A stretch of DNA of 64,000 nucleotides, from assembly GCF_900167165.1 (NCBI RefSeq), contig NZ_FUXM01000003.1, forward strand, positions 1-64,000. Reading direction: 5' to 3'. A program made the translations under genes and the position numbers. This document shows, piece after piece, positions 16,939-25,658 of the stretch; positions within the stretch are counted from its first letter, which is position 1; every line of letters starts with the position of its first letter. The notes beneath the pieces were generated by a model. The model was not told the DNA's origin and did not search any database. It saw only the letters and a list, made by a program, of their open reading frames with translations. The stretch is from Carboxydocella sporoproducens DSM 16521. GTDB lineage: Bacteria > Bacillota > GCA-003054495 > Carboxydocellales > Carboxydocellaceae.

Positions 16939-18654
16939 GTGGATAAACTGTTACGCATTGACCTGGGACGTCAGATGATCAAGGAAGAAAATCTGCCGGA
17001 AGCCTGGCAAAAATACGGGGGCAGGGCGTTGACCGCTGCTGTGTTGCGCGCAGAAGTAAATCCAAAGGTGGATCCCTTGTCTCCAGGCAATAAACTGGTG
17101 CTGGCAGCGGGCTTGCTGGCAGGCAGCGGGGTACCCTGTTCCGGGCGCTTGTCCATCGGGGCCAAAAGCCCTTTAACTGGCACCATAAAAGAGAGCAATG
17201 TAGGCGGAACAGCGGCCCAGCGCCTGGCCCGGCTGGGTTATCGCGGGATAATCATTGAAGGAAAGGCTGAGAATGGGCCAGCAGTGCTGGTGGTAAAAGG
17301 CGATGGAGCAGTTCTGGAACTGCGGCCCCAGCTGGCTGGGCTGGGGAATTACCAGACGGCGGCCCGGTTGCTGGCTGAATATGGGCCTGAAGCGGCGGTA
17401 ATCAGCATTGGACCGGTGGGGGAACTGGCTTTGCCGGTGGCTTCTGTGGCGGTGACCAACCGGGAAGGATTGCCTTCCCGTCATGCCGGCCGCGGGGGCA
17501 TGGGGGCAGTGATGGGCAGCAAGGGGCTGAAGGCCATTGTGCTGGTGGGCAAGGATGGCGTTTCCCGGCCCGCCGCTCAGCCGGAGCAATTTACTGCTGC
17601 CATGCGGGCCTGGTCGGAAGGGCTGATCAAGGGCAAAAAAGCCCTGACCCGGTTTGGTACTGCCATGCTGGTTAATGTCATCAATGGGATCGGCGGGTTA
17701 CCCACCCGCAATTACCGACAGGGACGGTTTGAACTGGCGGAAAAACTGTCCGGAGAGGAACTGGAGGCCAGGGCTACCGCCCGGGGTGGCCGCACAGCTC
17801 ATGCCTGTCACCGGGGCTGTGTTATCCGCTGTTCCAACATCTATCATGATGAACAGGGCCAGTATCTCACTTCCGCACTGGAATATGAAACCCTCTGTCT
17901 CCTGGGGTCCAACCTGGGGATTGGAGATATTGATGCCGTTGCCCGTTTTGACCGGCTCTGTGATGACCTGGGCATGGATACCATGGAAACAGGCGCTGCT
18001 CTGGGGGTAGCCATGGAAGGCGGTCTGCTTGCCTTCGGTGATACTGCCGGGGTGGAGGAATTGCTGAAAGAAGTGGGGGCCGGGACGGTGCGGGGCCGTC
18101 TGCTGGGACAGGGAGCGGCTACCGTTGGCAAGGTGCTGGGGGTAAAAAGGGTACCTGCAGTCAAGGGCCAGAGCCTCTCTGCCTATGATCCGCGGGCCCT
18201 CAAGGGAACAGGTGTAACCTATGCTACCTCGCCCATGGGAGCGGATCATACTGCCGGGAACTGTTTGCCAGGCCGGGGTGGTCTGGATACAAAGCAAGCT
18301 GCTGGCCAGGTGGACTTAAGCCGGCAGCTGCAGATAATCAGTGCTGCCTGTGATGCCCTGGGAGTATGTATTTTTGTTGGTCCCACGCCGGATAACGTGG
18401 ATCCCCTGGCCCAGCAACTCACCTACTTCAATGGCAACACCTGGCATGAGCGGGATTTGCTGGAGCTGGGCAAAGAGGTACTGGCCATGGAACTGGAATT
18501 CAACCGCCAGGCCGGCTTCGGACCGGAGGATGATGACCTGCCCGCCTTCTTCCGGGAAGAAGTTTTGCCGGAAACGGGTACAGTTTTTGATTTGCCTCAA
18601 TCCCAGCTGGCAGAGGTGTTTAGTGATTTTTTTCGTCCCGGGGGCAGCGGATGA
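16939..18654 (+). CDS. aor: Aldehyde:ferredoxin oxidoreductase (AOR family)
   Basis: A 571-aa tungsten/molybdenum pterin enzyme that interconverts aldehydes and carboxylic acids with ferredoxin. The N-terminal beta domain LLRIDLGRQ is followed by SIGAKSPLTGTIKESN and the pterin-binding RHAGRGGMGAVMGSKGLKA. The 4Fe-4S ligands are CHRGCVIRC (CxxxCxxxC) with CDALGVC later. The GTG at 16939 has AAAGGGGG eight bases upstream; a GTG at 16912 lacks a site. Length is slightly below the usual ~600. Being next to an acyl-CoA dehydrogenase suggests acid/aldehyde metabolism, but the substrate is not set. A terminator follows. Confidence 0.93.
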   Translation: MDKLLRIDLGRQMIKEENLPEAWQKYGGRALTAAVLRAEVNPKVDPLSPGNKLVLAAGLLAGSGVPCSGRLSIGAKSPLTGTIKESNVGGTAAQRLARLGYRGIIIEGKAENGPAVLVVKGDGAVLELRPQLAGLGNYQTAARLLAEYGPEAAVISIGPVGELALPVASVAVTNREGLPSRHAGRGGMGAVMGSKGLKAIVLVGKDGVSRPAAQPEQFTAAMRAWSEGLIKGKKALTRFGTAMLVNVINGIGGLPTRNYRQGRFELAEKLSGEELEARATARGGRTAHACHRGCVIRCSNIYHDEQGQYLTSALEYETLCLLGSNLGIGDIDAVARFDRLCDDLGMDTMETGAALGVAMEGGLLAFGDTAGVEELLKEVGAGTVRGRLLGQGAATVGKVLGVKRVPAVKGQSLSAYDPRALKGTGVTYATSPMGADHTAGNCLPGRGGLDTKQAAGQVDLSRQLQIISAACDALGVCIFVGPTPDNVDPLAQQLTYFNGNTWHERDLLELGKEVLAMELEFNRQAGFGPEDDDLPAFFREEVLPETGTVFDLPQSQLAEVFSDFFRPGGSG

Positions 18655-18694
18655 GAAAATAATGCAAGGTGGAAAGAAGTTGATTCCGGTAATC

Positions 18695-18718
18695 GGGGGG
18701 GTAATCCCCCTTTTTTTT
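18695..18718 (+). terminator. Intrinsic terminator after aor
   Basis: A G-run (to 18700) pairs with CCCCC at 18706-18710 around a GTAAT loop, followed by eight Ts. It separates the AOR unit from lytS. Confidence 0.9.
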
Positions 18719-18821
18719 GTGGGAAAAAGAAAAAAACTGTAGTATAATAAAAATTAAAAGGAAAAAAACCTTGTAAGTAGAATATACAGTTTAATATCCT
18801 GAAGCATATTGAGGTGAGGGC

Positions 18822-20150
18822 ATGCGAGTTGGACAGGCAATTGCCATTGGATTAGGAATTACCCTGCTGGAAACCCTCTTCCTCCTGGCTGGATTTAACA
18901 GCAACCTCTGGTTAACCGGTGGTTTTCTGGCGATAATAAACGGAGTCGGAGCCTACATCGCTCTGGATTATGCCGCCAGGCGCAGGGTTGTGACAGTACG
19001 TCTGGATGACCAGCCGGTGGACCCTACCCTGCAAATCGCCAATGAAACCCTGCCGGTCTTGCGCCGGGGGCTGAATGAGGAAACGGCCCGCAAGACGGCG
19101 GAAATTATTCAGAAGATCTCTGATGTAGCCGCTGTGGCCATTACCGACCGGGAAAAGGTGCTGGCCTATGTGGGAGCCGGGTGTGAACGACATCAGCCGG
19201 GACGTTTGATTTTGACCCATGCCACCAAACAGGTGATTGCTACAGGTGAACTAAAAATCGTAGAGAACAAGGAGAATTTGCGCTGCCCGGTCAAGGATTG
19301 TGACTGTCCCCTGGAAGCAGCGGTTATCGCCCCTTTGAAATGCCAGGGGAAAGTGGTGGGATGTGTCAAGCTCTACCAGACCAAACAGGGCAAAATTCCG
19401 CCCCATGTCATCAAACTGGCAGTGGGGATTGCCCAGCTTCTGGCGGTACAGATGGAACTGGCGGAGCTGGACAGGCAGGCCCAGCTGGTGACCAGTGCCG
19501 AGCTTCAGGCACTGCATGCCCAGATTAACCCCCATTTTCTTTTTAATACTCTTAATACTATCATTATGTTCAGCCGTACCAATCCCGAAACAGCCCGGCG
19601 CCTATTAATCCGCCTGGCCGCTTTTTTCCGCCATGCCTTGAAAAAACATCAAATGTTCAATACTTTAGAAGAAGAGCTGGAATATGTCAATACCTATCTG
19701 GTTCTGGAGAAAGCGCGTTTCAGGGAAAAGTTAAAAATCCTGCGGGATATTGACCCCGAGTTATTGCAGTATCAGGTGCCGGTGTTGACCATCCAGCCGC
19801 TGGTGGAAAATGCCATCAAGCATGGCATTACACCCAAAATGGGCAAAGGAGCAGTGCAGATTTCTGCCCGCAAGGTGGATGGTGAGCTGGAAATCGTGAT
19901 CCGGGATGATGGAGTGGGCATACCCAGGGAAAAACTGCCCCTGGTTCTGACCCCTGGTTATGGCTCTGGCAACGGGGTAGGTTTGTCCAATGTCCATGAA
20001 CGCCTGAAAGGCCTGTTTGGGGAAGACCACGGCCTGAAGATAGTCAGCGAAGAGGGCAAAGGCACTACTGTTACGGTACGGGTACCCTTACTGAAAGAGA
20101 AACATGTGGGAGGGGAAAGGCATGAAGTTGAAGGCTTTAATCGTAGATGA
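18822..20150 (+). CDS. lytS: LytS-type sensor histidine kinase
   Basis: A 442-aa kinase. Two hydrophobic segments (about 5-25 and 30-48) anchor it. A GAF-like domain (about 65-220) holds a Cys cluster CPVKDCDCPL that could bind a metal or Fe-S cluster. The His-kinase core has the phospho-His in INPHFLFNTLN, the N-box VENAIKHG and the G-box GVGLSNVHERL. It lacks the multi-TM 5TM-5TMR domain of classical LytS, so the signal differs. TATAAT at 18743-18748 is a possible -10. It overlaps the regulator gene by 29 bp. Confidence 0.92.
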   Translation: MRVGQAIAIGLGITLLETLFLLAGFNSNLWLTGGFLAIINGVGAYIALDYAARRRVVTVRLDDQPVDPTLQIANETLPVLRRGLNEETARKTAEIIQKISDVAAVAITDREKVLAYVGAGCERHQPGRLILTHATKQVIATGELKIVENKENLRCPVKDCDCPLEAAVIAPLKCQGKVVGCVKLYQTKQGKIPPHVIKLAVGIAQLLAVQMELAELDRQAQLVTSAELQALHAQINPHFLFNTLNTIIMFSRTNPETARRLLIRLAAFFRHALKKHQMFNTLEEELEYVNTYLVLEKARFREKLKILRDIDPELLQYQVPVLTIQPLVENAIKHGITPKMGKGAVQISARKVDGELEIVIRDDGVGIPREKLPLVLTPGYGSGNGVGLSNVHERLKGLFGEDHGLKIVSEEGKGTTVTVRVPLLKEKHVGGERHEVEGFNRR

Positions 20151-20910
20151 TGAATATCCGGCCCGGAAAGAGCTGCGTTTTCTCTTGCAGCAGTTTGATA
20201 ATGTCGAGGTGGTAGGGGAGGCAACCAATGCTCAGGAGGCTATGACTCTGATTAAGGCCCTGGATTACTCCATTTTGTTCCTGGATATTGAAATGCCTGG
20301 CATGAACGGCCTGGAGCTGGGGGCCCGGATTCGGGAATTGCCCAAACCCCCCAAAATCATTTTTGTTACTGCCTATGATGAATACGCAGTTAAGGCTTTT
20401 GATGTCGAGGCCATTGATTATCTGCTCAAACCCATTGATGAAAAGCGGCTGGCCCGGGCTATTGCCAAAGTGGAAAAAGCCATCTTGCAACAACAGCAAA
20501 AAGCAGATGAAGCCGGAGCGGAAGAAAGGGGTGCTGATGATGGACCAGCTTTAGGTCCGGTGCCCGGCAATATCAAAATTGACCGCATTCCGGCGGAAAA
20601 ACAGGGTAAAACGGTGCTGGTCAATGAAGCGGATATCATTTATGCTTTTACAGAACAGGACTATGTTTATATTAAAACCTTTTCGGACAGACTTTTTACC
20701 AGATACACCCTGAAGGAACTGGAAAAACGCCTCAATCCCCAGGTCTTTTTCCGCACTCATCGTTGTTATATTGTCAATTTGCATAAAGTCAGGGAAATTG
20801 TGCCATTCTTCAATGGCACCTATACCTTGATCGTAGAAGACCAGGAAAAAAGCGAGGTTCCCGTCAGCCGGGCCAATGCCAAAAAACTGAAGAAAATTCT
20901 CGGCATGTAG
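20122..20910 (+). CDS. lytR: LytR/AlgR-type response regulator (LytTR DNA-binding)
   Basis: A 262-aa two-component regulator. The receiver domain holds the acidic pair IVDDE, the phospho-Asp in FLDIEMPGMNG and KPIDEKRL; a Glu/Ala linker follows. The C-terminal LytTR domain includes FFRTHRCYIVNL and the PVSRANAKKLK end. ATG 20122 has GGGAGGGGAAAGG upstream; the in-frame ATG 18 bases earlier is inside that site. It pairs with the overlapping kinase. In staphylococci and Bacillus such pairs control lrgAB/pftAB; lrgAB lies 3.6 kb downstream here. Confidence 0.94.
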   Translation: MKLKALIVDDEYPARKELRFLLQQFDNVEVVGEATNAQEAMTLIKALDYSILFLDIEMPGMNGLELGARIRELPKPPKIIFVTAYDEYAVKAFDVEAIDYLLKPIDEKRLARAIAKVEKAILQQQQKADEAGAEERGADDGPALGPVPGNIKIDRIPAEKQGKTVLVNEADIIYAFTEQDYVYIKTFSDRLFTRYTLKELEKRLNPQVFFRTHRCYIVNLHKVREIVPFFNGTYTLIVEDQEKSEVPVSRANAKKLKKILGM

Positions 20911-20923
20911 GTTTGAACAGCTT

Positions 20924-20955
20924 ACCCCCAGCAGATGCGCTGGGGGTCGGCTTTT
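20924..20955 (+). terminator. Hairpin after lytR, possible terminator
   Basis: A perfect 9-bp stem ACCCCCAGC/GCTGGGGGT (20924-20932, 20939-20947) is followed by CGGCTTTT. The T run is short and offset, so termination may be partial, allowing read-through into acpS. Confidence 0.55.
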
Positions 20956-20969
20956 GCGGAGGTGGGAAA

Positions 20970-21359
20970 GTGATTGTCGGCATCGGTACCGATATCATTG
21001 CCATAGAGCGCATCAGGCGGGCAGAAGAAAAAAGCGGTGGCCGCTTTAGCCAGCGGGTGCTGACGGCCGCTGAAAAAAGGATTTATGAAGGACGGCGGGA
21101 TAGGATGGCTGTACTGGCAGCTCGTTTTGCTGCCAAAGAGGCGGTGGCCAAGGCGCTGGGGACAGGCCTGGGAGTGGTCTCCTGGCAGGATATCGAGATA
21201 GGGCGTAGCGAAACAGGCCGTCCGGTGGTGAGACTGACCGGGGAGGCGGAGCAGCAGGCCCGCCGCCTGGGCATAGGGGAGATTCAGCTTTCCCTATCCC
21301 ACTGTCAGGAGTATGCGGTGGCTTTTGCTCTGGCTCTAAGGAAACCAGGAGGTGTTTGA
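20970..21359 (+). CDS. acpS: Holo-[acyl-carrier-protein] synthase AcpS
   Basis: A 129-aa phosphopantetheinyl transferase that activates ACP with CoA. Both signatures are present: GIGTDIIAIERIRRA at the start (Mg-binding Asp) and RFAAKEAVAKALG. GTG 20970 has GGAGGT six bases upstream; an upstream in-frame ATG (20913) would translate the preceding hairpin and is rejected. The gene order acpS-nnr-CBS-alr is common in Clostridia. Confidence 0.96.
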   Translation: MIVGIGTDIIAIERIRRAEEKSGGRFSQRVLTAAEKRIYEGRRDRMAVLAARFAAKEAVAKALGTGLGVVSWQDIEIGRSETGRPVVRLTGEAEQQARRLGIGEIQLSLSHCQEYAVAFALALRKPGGV

Positions 21360-21360
21360 A

Positions 21361-22926
21361 ATGCTGGTTTTGAAACCGGAGGAGATGAGACAGCTGGATC
21401 AGCTGGCGATAAAGAAGCTGGGCATTCCTGGAGCAGTGTTGATGGAAAATGCCGGAGTCCAGGTGGTACAGGCTGTGGAAAAATTGCTGGGGGAATTACG
21501 GGGCAAAAGGGCTACCATTCTGGTGGGCAAAGGCAATAATGGTGGGGATGGACTGGTAGTGGCCCGCCATCTGCTCAACCGGGGTATGGAGGTCAAAACA
21601 TTGCTTCTGGCAGCTCCTGAGGAAATCCGGGGCGATGCCCGCCTCAACCTGGAGATATTACATAACCTGGGTTACAAAGTCCATTATGCCGGGCAGCCGT
21701 CCAGTCTCAATACCGTCAAGGTTGCCCTGCTCTATACCGATATCATTATTGATGCCATTTACGGTACCGGTTTTCAGGGCTCGGTGCCGGAATATGTAGG
21801 TCAGGTTATTAATCTGGTCAATGACAGCGGGAAGCCGATTGTGGCGGTGGATATTCCTTCCGGGGTAGAAGGAGCCAGTGGGCATGTTCACGGTCCGGCG
21901 ATCAAGGCTACTGCTACCGTCACCATGGCCTATCCGAAAGTAGGGCTGGTGGTAGAACCGGGAGCCAGTTTCTGCGGTCAGCTGCTGGTGGCGGATATCT
22001 CCATACCAACGGTACTGGAAAAGGAAGTGATCGCCCGGCGGCAGTTGCTGCAGGGTGAACTGGTAGCCAGCTGGCTACCCCGGCGGGCTGCGGAAGGCCA
22101 TAAGGGTACCTATGGTAAGGTGGTAGTAGTGGCGGGGAGCCGCAACATGTCGGGAGCTGCGGTGCTGGCCACTCTGGGCGCCTTGCACGGAGGAGCAGGC
22201 CTGGTAGAGGTAATTGTCCCCCGTTCCCTGCAGGACCGGGTGGCAGTGGCTGTACCGGCAGCCCTGACCCGCGGGGCAGAGGAAACCCCGAGCGGGACCC
22301 TGGCGGAAGCGGCGCTGGAGGAAATCACCGCTGGCCTGGCGGGAGCCCAGGCGGTGGTAATCGGGCCAGGACTGGGACAGGAGGAAGAGACCGGCCGCTT
22401 GTTTCGCCAGGTACTGGAGCGGATTGGTTGTCCGACTGTGATCGATGCGGATGGGTTGAACTACCTGGCGGCAGCAGGGGAAAAACTGCAATTGCCTCCA
22501 GGCACTATTCTTACTCCCCATCCTGGCGAAATGGCTCGTCTCACTGGCCTAACCACTGCTGAAGTACAAAAGGACCGGCTGGCAGCGGTGGAACGGGCCT
22601 GGCGCAACTGGCAGGCGGTAATAGTGCTGAAAGGCGCCCGTACCTTGATTGCGGCCGGGGAAAACTGCTATTATTTCAATCCCACCGGCAACCCCGGTAT
22701 GGCTACAGGGGGCAGCGGGGATGTTCTGGCCGGTTTGATTGGGGCTTTGCTGGCTCAGGGGCTGTCGCCGGAACAGGCAGCAGCAGCAGGGGCCTGGCTG
22801 CATGGCCGGGCCGGAGATCTGGCCCGCGAAGAAATGGGAGAGCTGGCGTTGACAGCACTGGATGTGGTAAATTATTTACGGAAAGTATCCCGGGAAATTT
22901 GGCAGTTGGGAGGTAGTAAGCTATGA
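21361..22926 (+). CDS. nnr: Bifunctional NAD(P)HX epimerase / ADP-dependent dehydratase
   Basis: A 521-aa nicotinamide-repair enzyme. The N-terminal YjeF epimerase domain has VGKGNNGGDGLVVARHL; the C-terminal ribokinase-like dehydratase has GSRNMSGAA, DADGLNYL, TPHPGEMARL and the phosphate loop GNPGMATGGSGDVLAG. It restores hydrated NAD(P)H. The ATG has GGAGGT seven bases upstream, and the start is within two bases of the acpS stop. All expected motifs are present. Confidence 0.96.
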   Translation: MLVLKPEEMRQLDQLAIKKLGIPGAVLMENAGVQVVQAVEKLLGELRGKRATILVGKGNNGGDGLVVARHLLNRGMEVKTLLLAAPEEIRGDARLNLEILHNLGYKVHYAGQPSSLNTVKVALLYTDIIIDAIYGTGFQGSVPEYVGQVINLVNDSGKPIVAVDIPSGVEGASGHVHGPAIKATATVTMAYPKVGLVVEPGASFCGQLLVADISIPTVLEKEVIARRQLLQGELVASWLPRRAAEGHKGTYGKVVVVAGSRNMSGAAVLATLGALHGGAGLVEVIVPRSLQDRVAVAVPAALTRGAEETPSGTLAEAALEEITAGLAGAQAVVIGPGLGQEEETGRLFRQVLERIGCPTVIDADGLNYLAAAGEKLQLPPGTILTPHPGEMARLTGLTTAEVQKDRLAAVERAWRNWQAVIVLKGARTLIAAGENCYYFNPTGNPGMATGGSGDVLAGLIGALLAQGLSPEQAAAAGAWLHGRAGDLAREEMGELALTALDVVNYLRKVSREIWQLGGSKL

Positions 22927-23411
22927 TGGCCAGGGAAATAATGACCAGGGATGTTATTACTGTGCATCTGGAAGATTCAGTGGAAAAGGTGGCCCGCTTG
23001 CTGGCGGAAAAAGGCATCAGCGGAGTTCCGGTGGTAAATGATGAAAATAAACTGGTGGGGATAGTGACTGAAGGGGATTTTATCGTCCGCAGCAAGAAAT
23101 TGCGGGTACCTACCTATTTTCAGCTGCTGGGCGGGGTCATCTATTTTGAAAGCCCGCACCGGCTGGAGGAAGAATTGCGGAAAATGACTGCTACCAGGGT
23201 CAAGGATATTATGACCGAGGATGTAATCAGCATTGTAGAAGAAACACCCATTGAGGAAATTGCCACTATTATGGTGGAGAAAAAAATCAACCGCCTGCCG
23301 GTGGTGCGCAATCACAAGGTAGTGGGAATTGTTTCCCGCTCGGATCTGGTAAAAGCGATGGTGGGAATGAAAAAACCCCACCACCATGGGGAAGAGAGGC
23401 AGGGAGAATAA
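22923..23411 (+). CDS. Tandem CBS-domain protein
   Basis: A 162-aa protein of two CBS motifs. The first starts REIMTRDVITVH and ends GIVTEGDFIVR, the second starts KDIMTEDVISI and ends GIVSRSDLVKA. Such pairs bind adenine nucleotides and act as energy sensors. There is no effector domain, so it may regulate a partner. It ends in a His-rich tail (PHHHGEERQ). The start overlaps the nnr stop (ATGA) and the stop overlaps alr. Confidence 0.92.
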   Translation: MMAREIMTRDVITVHLEDSVEKVARLLAEKGISGVPVVNDENKLVGIVTEGDFIVRSKKLRVPTYFQLLGGVIYFESPHRLEEELRKMTATRVKDIMTEDVISIVEETPIEEIATIMVEKKINRLPVVRNHKVVGIVSRSDLVKAMVGMKKPHHHGEERQGE

Positions 23412-24535
23412 TGCATTGCCGGCCGGTTTGGGCGGAAATAGATTTGGGAGCGATAGGACATAATGTGCGGGAACTCAGGCGGGTAACCCAGCCCCGGGCC
23501 AGGTTGATGGCAATTGTCAAGGCCAATGCCTACGGGCATGGGGCGGTGGAAGTGGCACGGGTAGCCCTGGCTAACGGAGCAGAACGCCTGGGGGTGGCCC
23601 TTTTACAGGAAGCCATTGAATTGAGACGGGCCGCCTTCGGGGTGCCCATCCTGATTCTGGGCTATACGCCTCCTGATGGGGCTCTGGATGTGGTTAAATA
23701 TAACCTGACTCAGACTGTTTTTGATTACCAGGGAGCAGAAGCCCTCTCCTGGGCAGCAGTACAGCTGCGCAAAACCGCCAAAATTCATCTTAAACTGGAT
23801 ACCGGCATGGGCAGGCTGGGGTTTGTCACTACCAACCCCCGTTCCCTGGAAGAAATTTTGCGGATAGCCCGCTTACCAGGGCTGGAAATCGAGGGGATAT
23901 ATACCCATTTCGCCTCCAGTGATAGCAAGGATAAAACTTCGGCTCTAAGGCAGCTGGAGCTCTTCCGCAACTTTGTGGACCAGCTGGAAAAGCTGGGACT
24001 GGAAATTCCTCTTAAACACACTGCTAATAGCGGGGCTATTCTGGATATGCCCTCTGCCCATCTGGATCTGGTACGGGCCGGGATTGCCCTCTATGGCCTG
24101 TACCCTTCCGATGAAGTGAAAAAGGAAAAAGTGGCCCTGCGTCCGGCGATGACCTTGAAGGCGCGCATCGCCTATGTTAAGGAAGTGGGGCCTGGCAGCG
24201 GGATCAGTTATGGCTCAACCTATGTCACCAGTGGCTGGGAAAGGATTGCTACCATCCCGCTGGGTTATGCTGACGGCTATAACCGCCGGCTTTCCAACCG
24301 GGCCGAAGTGCTGATCAAAGGCCAGCGCTGCCCGGTGGTAGGGCGGGTTTGTATGGATCAGTTTATGGTGCGGGTCTCCCATCTGGAGCAGGTAACAGCC
24401 GGGGAGGAAGTGGTCCTTTTTGGCCGGCAGGGCCAGGCTGAATTGCCGGTGGATGAACTGGCCAGCATGCTGGATACTATCAATTACGAGCTGGTTTGTG
24501 CAGTTAGCAGCAGGGTGCCCCGCATCTATGTCTAA
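23411..24535 (+). CDS. alr: Alanine racemase
   Basis: A 374-aa PLP enzyme that makes D-alanine for peptidoglycan. The PLP-lysine motif VKANAYGHGA is near residue 37, and the catalytic Tyr block around GISYGSTYVT and GRVCMDQFMV is in the C-terminal half. Length is normal. AGGCAGGGAG lies before the ATG, which overlaps the CBS stop. The 3' end overlaps convergent lrgB by four bases, so no dedicated terminator fits between them. Confidence 0.97.
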   Translation: MHCRPVWAEIDLGAIGHNVRELRRVTQPRARLMAIVKANAYGHGAVEVARVALANGAERLGVALLQEAIELRRAAFGVPILILGYTPPDGALDVVKYNLTQTVFDYQGAEALSWAAVQLRKTAKIHLKLDTGMGRLGFVTTNPRSLEEILRIARLPGLEIEGIYTHFASSDSKDKTSALRQLELFRNFVDQLEKLGLEIPLKHTANSGAILDMPSAHLDLVRAGIALYGLYPSDEVKKEKVALRPAMTLKARIAYVKEVGPGSGISYGSTYVTSGWERIATIPLGYADGYNRRLSNRAEVLIKGQRCPVVGRVCMDQFMVRVSHLEQVTAGEEVVLFGRQGQAELPVDELASMLDTINYELVCAVSSRVPRIYV

Positions 24536-25206
24536 AACCAGGCCACAATCCAGGGAGCCAGGAAGGAGGTTAGGATGGCTGCCACTGCCATGGCTACTCC
24601 GGCCAGGGCACCCTGGGTTTCGCCTTCCTGCAGGGCAATGGCTGTGCCCTGACCATGGGAAGTGGTACCCAGAGCCAGACCCCGGGCAGCGGCATCATTT
24701 ATTCCAGTTTTATTCATCAACCAGGGGCCAATGGCAGCGCCGATCATGCCGGTAGCCACCACAAAGGCTACGGCCAGAGCTGGATCACCTCCGATAATCC
24801 TGGCAATTTCCAGTGCGATAGGTGCTGTTACTGATTTGGGGGCCAGGGAGAGCAAAATGGTGCGCTGCAGCTGAAAGAAAAGGCCCACTCCCAGCACTGT
24901 AAACATGGAACTGACAGCTCCAGCGGCTATGGCTGTCAGGTAGCCGACCAGATTGGTTTTAAGTAGACGGCTATTGCGATAAAGAGGGACGGCCAGGGCT
25001 ACTGTTGCGGGACCAAGCAGAAAGGTCATGATGTCCCTGGCCTGTTTATAATCATCAAAAGTGAGATTAAAACTGCTTAAAACGAGAATTATGATGGTGG
25101 TGGAAACAATCACTGGATTAAGCAGAGAAATCCCGGTGCGCAAAAACAGCTTGCGGCTGAACCAGTAACATAAAATGGTGAGAATGATGGAAAAAAAAGT
25201 AATCAC
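24532..25206 (-). CDS. lrgB: LrgB/PftB-type membrane protein
   Basis: A 224-aa integral membrane protein with about six or seven hydrophobic helices. The conserved block APKSVTAPIA is the LrgB family signature, with GDPALAVAFVVATGMIGA following. With LrgA it forms a pair called antiholin-like in Staphylococcus and shown in Bacillus (PftAB) to carry pyruvate. The ATG overlaps the lrgA stop (ATGA), so the two are co-translated. Confidence 0.93.
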   Translation of the reverse strand: MITFFSIILTILCYWFSRKLFLRTGISLLNPVIVSTTIIILVLSSFNLTFDDYKQARDIMTFLLGPATVALAVPLYRNSRLLKTNLVGYLTAIAAGAVSSMFTVLGVGLFFQLQRTILLSLAPKSVTAPIALEIARIIGGDPALAVAFVVATGMIGAAIGPWLMNKTGINDAAARGLALGTTSHGQGTAIALQEGETQGALAGVAMAVAAILTSFLAPWIVAWF

Positions 25207-25574
25207 TGGCCTTCAACCTCCTTCCGGCCCAGACGCTGGGCAGTATAACCTGTTACCAGGATGGTAACAGCGGCACTAATTAGCAGGGCCAGAAAAAGCT
25301 GCAGGCCTGCCTGCCGGAACAGATGCCCCCAGGCCATCAGGCCAACGGAGATGGGAATAAAGAAAAAAGCCAGGTGTTTAAGTAAAAGGTTTGCTCCTGC
25401 TTCAATCCAGGCCAGGGGGATAAGGCCACTGACCAGAGCGAAAAACAGCAGCGACATGCCCAGCACGTTTCCCGGGATGGGCACATGGGTTAAGGAGGCC
25501 AGATAGTTTCCCAGTTGATAAATGCCATATAACAACAGCCACTGGCTCAGGATCTTCAACCATTTCTGCAACAT
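25203..25574 (-). CDS. lrgA: LrgA/CidA/PftA-type membrane protein
   Basis: A 123-aa protein with four hydrophobic helices and the family block HVPIPGNVLGMSLLF. ATG at 25574 (minus) has GGAGGT seven bases upstream; a longer frame lacks a site and adds no conserved sequence. It is downstream of acs on the same strand. The acs-lrgA-lrgB order points to acetate/pyruvate exchange across the membrane, not cell lysis. Confidence 0.92.
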   Translation of the reverse strand: MLQKWLKILSQWLLLYGIYQLGNYLASLTHVPIPGNVLGMSLLFFALVSGLIPLAWIEAGANLLLKHLAFFFIPISVGLMAWGHLFRQAGLQLFLALLISAAVTILVTGYTAQRLGRKEVEGQ

Positions 25575-25611
25575 CCATTCCACCTCCTGGTAAGACTTAA
25601 CCCTTAAATTA

Positions 25612-25645
25612 ATCCCCTGGTCTTCTCTACGGAAGAGCCAGGGGA
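25612..25645 (-). terminator. Stem-loop between acs and lrgA
   Basis: On the minus strand ATCCCCTGGCTCTTC pairs with GAAGACCAGGGGAT (14 bp with one bulged C). The following T tract is weak, so it may reduce rather than stop transcription into lrgAB, or stabilise the acs mRNA. Confidence 0.6.
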
Positions 25646-25658
25646 TAATTTCCATGCT